A stretch of 64,000 bases of DNA from NCBI GenBank assembly GCA_023663945.1, contig JAMPGL010000006.1:40991-104990 (forward strand), given 5' to 3'. The notes beneath the pieces are model-generated. The model did no database searches. It was given only the letters and a program-made list of their open reading frames with translations, and was not told the DNA's origin. Position 1 is the stretch's first letter. Each line of letters begins with the position of its first letter. Position numbers and translations under genes: made by a program. Below, piece by piece: positions 60,342 through 64,000 of the stretch. The DNA is from Lachnospiraceae bacterium (GTDB lineage: Bacteria > Bacillota > Clostridia > Lachnospirales > Lachnospiraceae).

Positions 60342-61706
60342 TCAGCGTTTTTTAATGTCCACGTAAGTCTGTTCGTTTCCGATAGGTTTGTAAGCGGGAC
60401 GGATGATCTTGCCGTTGTTTGCAAGTTCCTCCATCCGGTGGGCACTCCATCCGGAGATACGCGCGATAGCAAAGATCGGCGTATAGAGCTGCATGGGAAG
60501 ATCCAGCATGTGATATACAAAACCGGAATAAAAGTCAACGTTAATGCTGACGCCTTTATACATCTGACGCTCTTCGGCAATAATCTTCGGGGCAAGAGAC
60601 TCCACCAGAGAGTAGAGTGCAAACTCCTTTTCAAGCCCCTTTTCAACAGAAAGCTTTTCCACAAAGGATTTAAAGATTACGGCACGAGGGTCGGACTTGG
60701 AGTAAATTGCATGGCCTACGCCGTAAATCAATCCGGCATGGTCAAATGCCTCCTTGTGGAGGAGCTTTTTGAGATAAAGGCTTACCTCCTCCTCGTCAGT
60801 CCAGTCGTGAATCTTTTGTTTCATTTCTTCAAACATCTGAACCACCTTAATATTGGCGCCGCCGTGTCTGGGACCCTTCAGGGAGCCGATAGCCGCCGCA
60901 ATGGCGGAATAGGTGTCGGTCAAAGAAGAGGTGACAACGTGTGTGGTGAAGGTGGAATTGTTACCGCCGCCGTGCTCCATATGAAGAACAAGAGCCACAT
61001 CCAAAAGCTTTGCTTCTAACGGGGTAAAGGAGCTGTCGGGACGGAGAATATGTAAAATGTTTTCCGCCATGGAAAGCTCAGGAACAGGCGGATGAATAAA
61101 CAGACTTTTGCCGTCGTGATAATGGCAGTACGCCTGATAGCCGTAAATAGAAAGAAGCGGAAACAGGCTGATAAGCTGAAGGCACTGCCGCAGCACGTTG
61201 GGAAGAGAGACATCGTCAGCGCGGTCATCGTAGGAATATAAGGTCAGGACGCTGCGCGCTAAGGTATTCATCATGTCACTGCTTGGCGCCTTCATGATAA
61301 TGTCTCTTACAAAGCTGGTGGGCAGGCTCCGGTATTTGGAGAGAAGCAGGCGGAAATCCGCAAGCTCCTTTTCGTTTGGAAGCTTGGAAAAAAGAAGGAG
61401 ATAGGTGATCTCTTCAAAACCAAACCGTCCGTCTTTGGTAAAGCCGTTAACCAGATCCTTCACATCGTATCCGCGGTAAAACAGACGGCCATGGGCAGGG
61501 CGGGAGATGCCGTCAACCATTTCCGTAGCGCGCACATCGGAGATGTTGGTGAGCCCGGCAAGTACGCCTTTGCCGTTCAGGTCGCGGAGACCTCTTTTTA
61601 CATCGTATTTGGTGAACAGTTCCGTATCAATAATATCAGCCTTTTCGCTCATTTTGGCGAGACGGACAATATCGGGGGTAATTTCTGAAAATACATTATG
61701 ATCCAT
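60342..61706 (-). CDS. gltA: Citrate synthase
   Basis: 454 residues. Conserved segments: RLFYRGYDVKDLVNGFTKDG, LHMEHGGGNNSTFTTHVVTS with a catalytic His, LKGPRHGGANIKVVQMFEEM, and GHAIYSKSDPRAVIFKSFVE, then VDFYSGFVYHML with the catalytic Asp. Condenses acetyl-CoA and oxaloacetate; it starts the oxidative branch towards glutamate in these anaerobes. The N-terminal ~45 residues precede the core. Strong GGAAAGGAG before the ATG. Divergent from pckA. Confidence 0.93.
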   Translation of the reverse strand: MDHNVFSEITPDIVRLAKMSEKADIIDTELFTKYDVKRGLRDLNGKGVLAGLTNISDVRATEMVDGISRPAHGRLFYRGYDVKDLVNGFTKDGRFGFEEITYLLLFSKLPNEKELADFRLLLSKYRSLPTSFVRDIIMKAPSSDMMNTLARSVLTLYSYDDRADDVSLPNVLRQCLQLISLFPLLSIYGYQAYCHYHDGKSLFIHPPVPELSMAENILHILRPDSSFTPLEAKLLDVALVLHMEHGGGNNSTFTTHVVTSSLTDTYSAIAAAIGSLKGPRHGGANIKVVQMFEEMKQKIHDWTDEEEVSLYLKKLLHKEAFDHAGLIYGVGHAIYSKSDPRAVIFKSFVEKLSVEKGLEKEFALYSLVESLAPKIIAEERQMYKGVSINVDFYSGFVYHMLDLPMQLYTPIFAIARISGWSAHRMEELANNGKIIRPAYKPIGNEQTYVDIKKR

Positions 61707-61736
61707 TAAAAACTCCTTTCCTTGTACACAAATAAT

Positions 61737-61751
61737 ATGTAAACGGTAAAT
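61737..61751. promoter_or_regulatory. cre-like site 1
   Basis: ATGTAAACGGTAAAT matches the CcpA consensus WTGNAANCGNWNNCW at all but one of the specified positions. It lies about 30 nt upstream of the gltA start codon. Confidence 0.45.
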
Positions 61752-61809
61752 AAATTGACCTGCGTATCGTATCTTTAAAAGATTGATTGCCGAAATAATT
61801 AGAATATTT

Positions 61810-61825
61810 CAGAAAACGTTAACAT
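61810..61825. promoter_or_regulatory. cre-like site 2
   Basis: CAGAAAACGTTAACAT fits the same consensus except for the first two bases. Located midway between the two genes. Confidence 0.4.
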
Positions 61826-61923
61826 AAAACCATCTTAACATGAATGGGGCTTTCAAACAAGAGTAAAAAATATTAAATATTTGTAAAATTACCAAGTTTT
61901 GAAAAAAATGGAGGTTCTAAATA

Positions 61924-61952
61924 TTGACTTTTAAAACTAGGTCTGCAATAAT
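61924..61952 (+). promoter_or_regulatory. Promoter of pckA
   Basis: TTGACT (61924-61929), 17-nt spacer, AATAAT (61947-61952). Transcription would start near 61959. Confidence 0.7.
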
Positions 61953-62058
61953 ACAAGAGATGTGCCGGATAGTGCACACCATAAGTAAAATACCGCAGTC
62001 GGAAGCACTCTGGGCGCAGACGGCGGTGAAAATATACATTTATTAAGGAGGATGACAT

Positions 62059-63765
62059 ATGTCAACAAAAGCTTATTATCCAATTTCCGAAATCGGCGCC
62101 GGTAAAGTTGGTTTTTCCAAGACCCGTTCGATTATCGAAGCTGCTTTTTACGGCAACAATGTAGTAAAGGTAAATACCTTAAAAGAAGCTTACGAGTTAG
62201 CCAAAAATTCACCCGGAACCATCGTTACGGACATGCCCGTAAAGGATGGCGAAACATTTGGCCTTGAGAAGGATGCAAAGGTTCTTCTTTTTAACGACGG
62301 TGCAGTAACAGGCCGTTACGCGGCGGCACGCCGTATCAAAGGCGAACCCGGCGTTGACGAGGCAAAGCTTGATAAAGTTGTTATGGACGCTGTATACGAG
62401 ACCCGCTGGAAAACTATGTATCATGCAGAGTGCTTTGTAGGCCTTGACCCTGAATTTATGGTAAAGGCTCACCTTCTGATTCCCGAAGGAGAAGAGAACC
62501 TGCTTTATAACTGGATGATCAACTTCCAGTATATGTCAGATGAGTATGTTAAGATGTACAAGAAATCCAAACCCGTCGGTGACGGCAAGGAGCCTGACAT
62601 TTACATCTTTTCCGATCCGCAGTGGGCGCCTCATGAGGCACCGGATGTAGATTACAGCTGCTTAAGCGATCCTTTAACTCTCTGCTATTTCGATACCAAC
62701 CAGAACTGCGCGGCAATTCTCGGCATGAAGTATTTTGGAGAGCACAAGAAGGGCACATTGACCATGGCATGGGCTTTGGCAAACAGAAACGGTTATGCTG
62801 CATGCCACGGCGGACAGAAGGAATATACTCTGCCTGACGGCTCTAAGTTTGTAGCATCTGTTTATGGTCTGTCCGGATCAGGCAAGTCTACCCTGACCCA
62901 TGCAAAGCACGGCGGCAAGTATCCCATCACCGTACTTCATGACGATGCGTTTATCATCAACACAGATACCTGTGCTTCTGTAGCTCTTGAGCCTACTTAT
63001 TTTGACAAGACGGCAGATTATCCTACCGGATGCCCGGACAACGAGTATCTGTTATCTGCTCAGAACTGTTCCGCAACTCTCGATGAGAACGGAAAGATTC
63101 AGCTTGTCACCGAAGACATCCGAAACGGCAACGGACGTGCCATCAAGTCTAAATTGTGGTCTCCGAACCGTGTAGATAAGATTGACGCTCCTGTTAACGC
63201 AATCTTCTGGATCATGAAGGATCCCACCATTCCTCCGGTAGTGAAGCTTGACGGCGCTGCTCTTGCATCCGTTATGGGCGCAACGCTTGCAACCAAGACT
63301 TCCACCGCAGAGCGTGTTGCTGCAGGCACCGATATGAACGCGCTTCGTATCGTTCCTTACGCTAACCCGTTCAGAACCTATCCTCTGGTTAACGACTATG
63401 AGAAATTCAAAAAGCTGGTAGAAGAGAAGAACGTTGCATGCTACATCGTAAACACCGGCGACTTTATGGGAACCAAGGTTAAACCTGCCGATACTTTAGG
63501 CATTCTTGAGACAATCGTTGAAGGAAAGGCTAAATTCGAGAAGTGGGGCGACTTTGATGATGTAGAGATTATGTATGACTGGGATGGCAAGACTGCTGAC
63601 TTTAAGCCCGACTTAAATGACCCTGAGTACAAGGCGGCATTAAAGAGCGCTATGCAGAACCGTGTAGAGGCTGTTAAGGGCTTTGCAGAGAAGAAGGAAG
63701 GCTATGACAAGCTTCCTGACGAGGCGCTTGCCGCTGTTCAGAAGCTGGTTGATGCACTGAGCTAA
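62059..63765 (+). CDS. pckA: Phosphoenolpyruvate carboxykinase (ATP)
   Basis: 568 residues. The kinase P-loop is in VYGLSGSGKSTLTHAKHGG, with VLHDDAFIINTDTC (metal-binding Asp residues) and the C-terminal TSTAERVAAGTDMNALRIVP. Uses ATP/ADP rather than GTP. In fermentative Lachnospiraceae it probably runs in the PEP-carboxylating direction to oxaloacetate, feeding citrate synthase and aspartate/threonine (inference). AAGGAGG lies ahead of the ATG. Codon use is strongly biased (many AAG, GAC and TAC codons), suggesting high expression. Confidence 0.96.
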   Translation: MSTKAYYPISEIGAGKVGFSKTRSIIEAAFYGNNVVKVNTLKEAYELAKNSPGTIVTDMPVKDGETFGLEKDAKVLLFNDGAVTGRYAAARRIKGEPGVDEAKLDKVVMDAVYETRWKTMYHAECFVGLDPEFMVKAHLLIPEGEENLLYNWMINFQYMSDEYVKMYKKSKPVGDGKEPDIYIFSDPQWAPHEAPDVDYSCLSDPLTLCYFDTNQNCAAILGMKYFGEHKKGTLTMAWALANRNGYAACHGGQKEYTLPDGSKFVASVYGLSGSGKSTLTHAKHGGKYPITVLHDDAFIINTDTCASVALEPTYFDKTADYPTGCPDNEYLLSAQNCSATLDENGKIQLVTEDIRNGNGRAIKSKLWSPNRVDKIDAPVNAIFWIMKDPTIPPVVKLDGAALASVMGATLATKTSTAERVAAGTDMNALRIVPYANPFRTYPLVNDYEKFKKLVEEKNVACYIVNTGDFMGTKVKPADTLGILETIVEGKAKFEKWGDFDDVEIMYDWDGKTADFKPDLNDPEYKAALKSAMQNRVEAVKGFAEKKEGYDKLPDEALAAVQKLVDALS

Positions 63766-63801
63766 TTGACCACGTTAAAATTGTTACCATAACGTAAATT
63801 G

Positions 63802-63832
63802 ACGGGTATGCTTTACGGCATACCCGTTTTTT
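63802..63832 (+). terminator. Strong terminator after pckA
   Basis: ACGGGTATGC (63802-63811) pairs perfectly with GCATACCCGT (63818-63827), 6-nt loop, then six T. Confidence 0.93.
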
Positions 63833-63876
63833 CAGGAAACTCTTTCAAAGCGCAGATAACTGCGAAGTGATTTTTA

Positions 63877-63901
63877 AAGAAATTTTAATATAAAATTTCT
63901 T
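63877..63901. repeat. Perfect AT palindrome near the right edge
   Basis: AAGAAATTTTA-ATA-TAAAATTTCTT, 11-bp arms. It lies upstream of a promoter for a gene beyond the window, so an operator role is possible. Confidence 0.55.
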
Positions 63902-63922
63902 ATTCTGGCTGAAAATTTCCAG

Positions 63923-63951
63923 TTGTATTATGGGAAGATATTGGATATAAT
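63923..63951 (+). promoter_or_regulatory. Promoter of the next gene (outside the window)
   Basis: TTGTAT (63923-63928), 17-nt spacer, TATAAT (63946-63951). The remaining bases to 64000 hold no start codon with a ribosome binding site. Confidence 0.65.
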
Positions 63952-64000
63952 ACCTGACTTCCGTCGTTTTTCTCAAAACATAGTACTCAGGAATCAAGCA

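Larger units (their letters stand above)
61707..62058. other. Gene-free divergent control region of gltA and pckA
   Basis: 352 nt with no gene. It contains two cre-like sites and a pckA promoter (listed separately). The ~100-nt pckA leader may fold (GTGC...GCAC near 61966-61977), but no known riboswitch is recognised. Confidence 0.7.

Overview
The window reads as a chromosomal segment of an anaerobic, Gram-positive gut-type Clostridia, most likely Lachnospiraceae. The basis is the Rnf complex in the order C-D-G-E-A-B, an ATP-type PEP carboxykinase, ispH directly overlapping a four-domain ribosomal protein S1, SleB- and GH25-type wall hydrolases, several DUF624 (YesL-like) proteins and strong AGGAGG ribosome binding sites. 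Species is not inferred. No rRNA, tRNA or CRISPR was recognised.

Region 1 (1-20230). After the 3' part of a NYN/LOTUS protein comes a tightly packed run of twelve genes (1183-18414). It starts with a GH26 beta-mannanase-type lipoprotein and a DUF624 protein. It then holds two sets of sugar ABC permeases, each with a solute-binding protein and neither with an ATPase. Between them are an NHL-repeat/TPR membrane protein, a Yip1-like protein and a large membrane-anchored DUF5696 protein. A lipoprotein with three near-identical ~128-residue repeats precedes the last binding protein. A strong terminator closes the run, followed by a second DUF624 gene and a LacI regulator. I read this as a cell-surface glycan (beta-mannan-like) capture, hydrolysis and import locus with several uncharacterised parts.

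Region 2 (20306-22642). A membrane-anchored amidase, then a divergent pair: an XRE-type repressor and a small secreted protein of unknown function. The space between them holds a good promoter and three palindromes.

Region 3 (22724-40205). A surface-polysaccharide gene cluster: two multi-membrane GT39-like proteins, four soluble glycosyltransferases, a Stealth-type sugar-phosphate transferase, a beta-propeller protein, a polysaccharide pyruvyl transferase paired with an FrhB-like Fe-S protein, a Wzx-type flippase, a Wzy-like protein and an SH3 membrane protein. From about 27.5 to 38.3 kb the DNA is markedly AT-rich, suggesting transfer. An AAA-ATPase/PD-(D/E)XK gene near the left end is bracketed by a 27-bp inverted repeat, making it look like a mobile cassette.

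Region 4 (40294-64000). Core and housekeeping functions: TetR and RpiR regulators, a YhiN-type flavoprotein, cmk-ispH-rpsA-cheR, a YprB-type exonuclease, rnfCDGEAB with an Fe-S aldo/keto reductase, a GH25 lysozyme, an AP2-domain DNA-binding protein, a SleB hydrolase, thrC, a REC-GGDEF signalling protein, and divergent citrate synthase and pckA genes with cre-like sites between them.

The best candidates for something undescribed are the composite surface-glycan locus, the inverted-repeat-bounded ATPase/nuclease cassette, the palindrome-controlled secreted protein, the long hairpin at 56.5 kb and the ispH/rpsA overlap with a possible +1 slip site.
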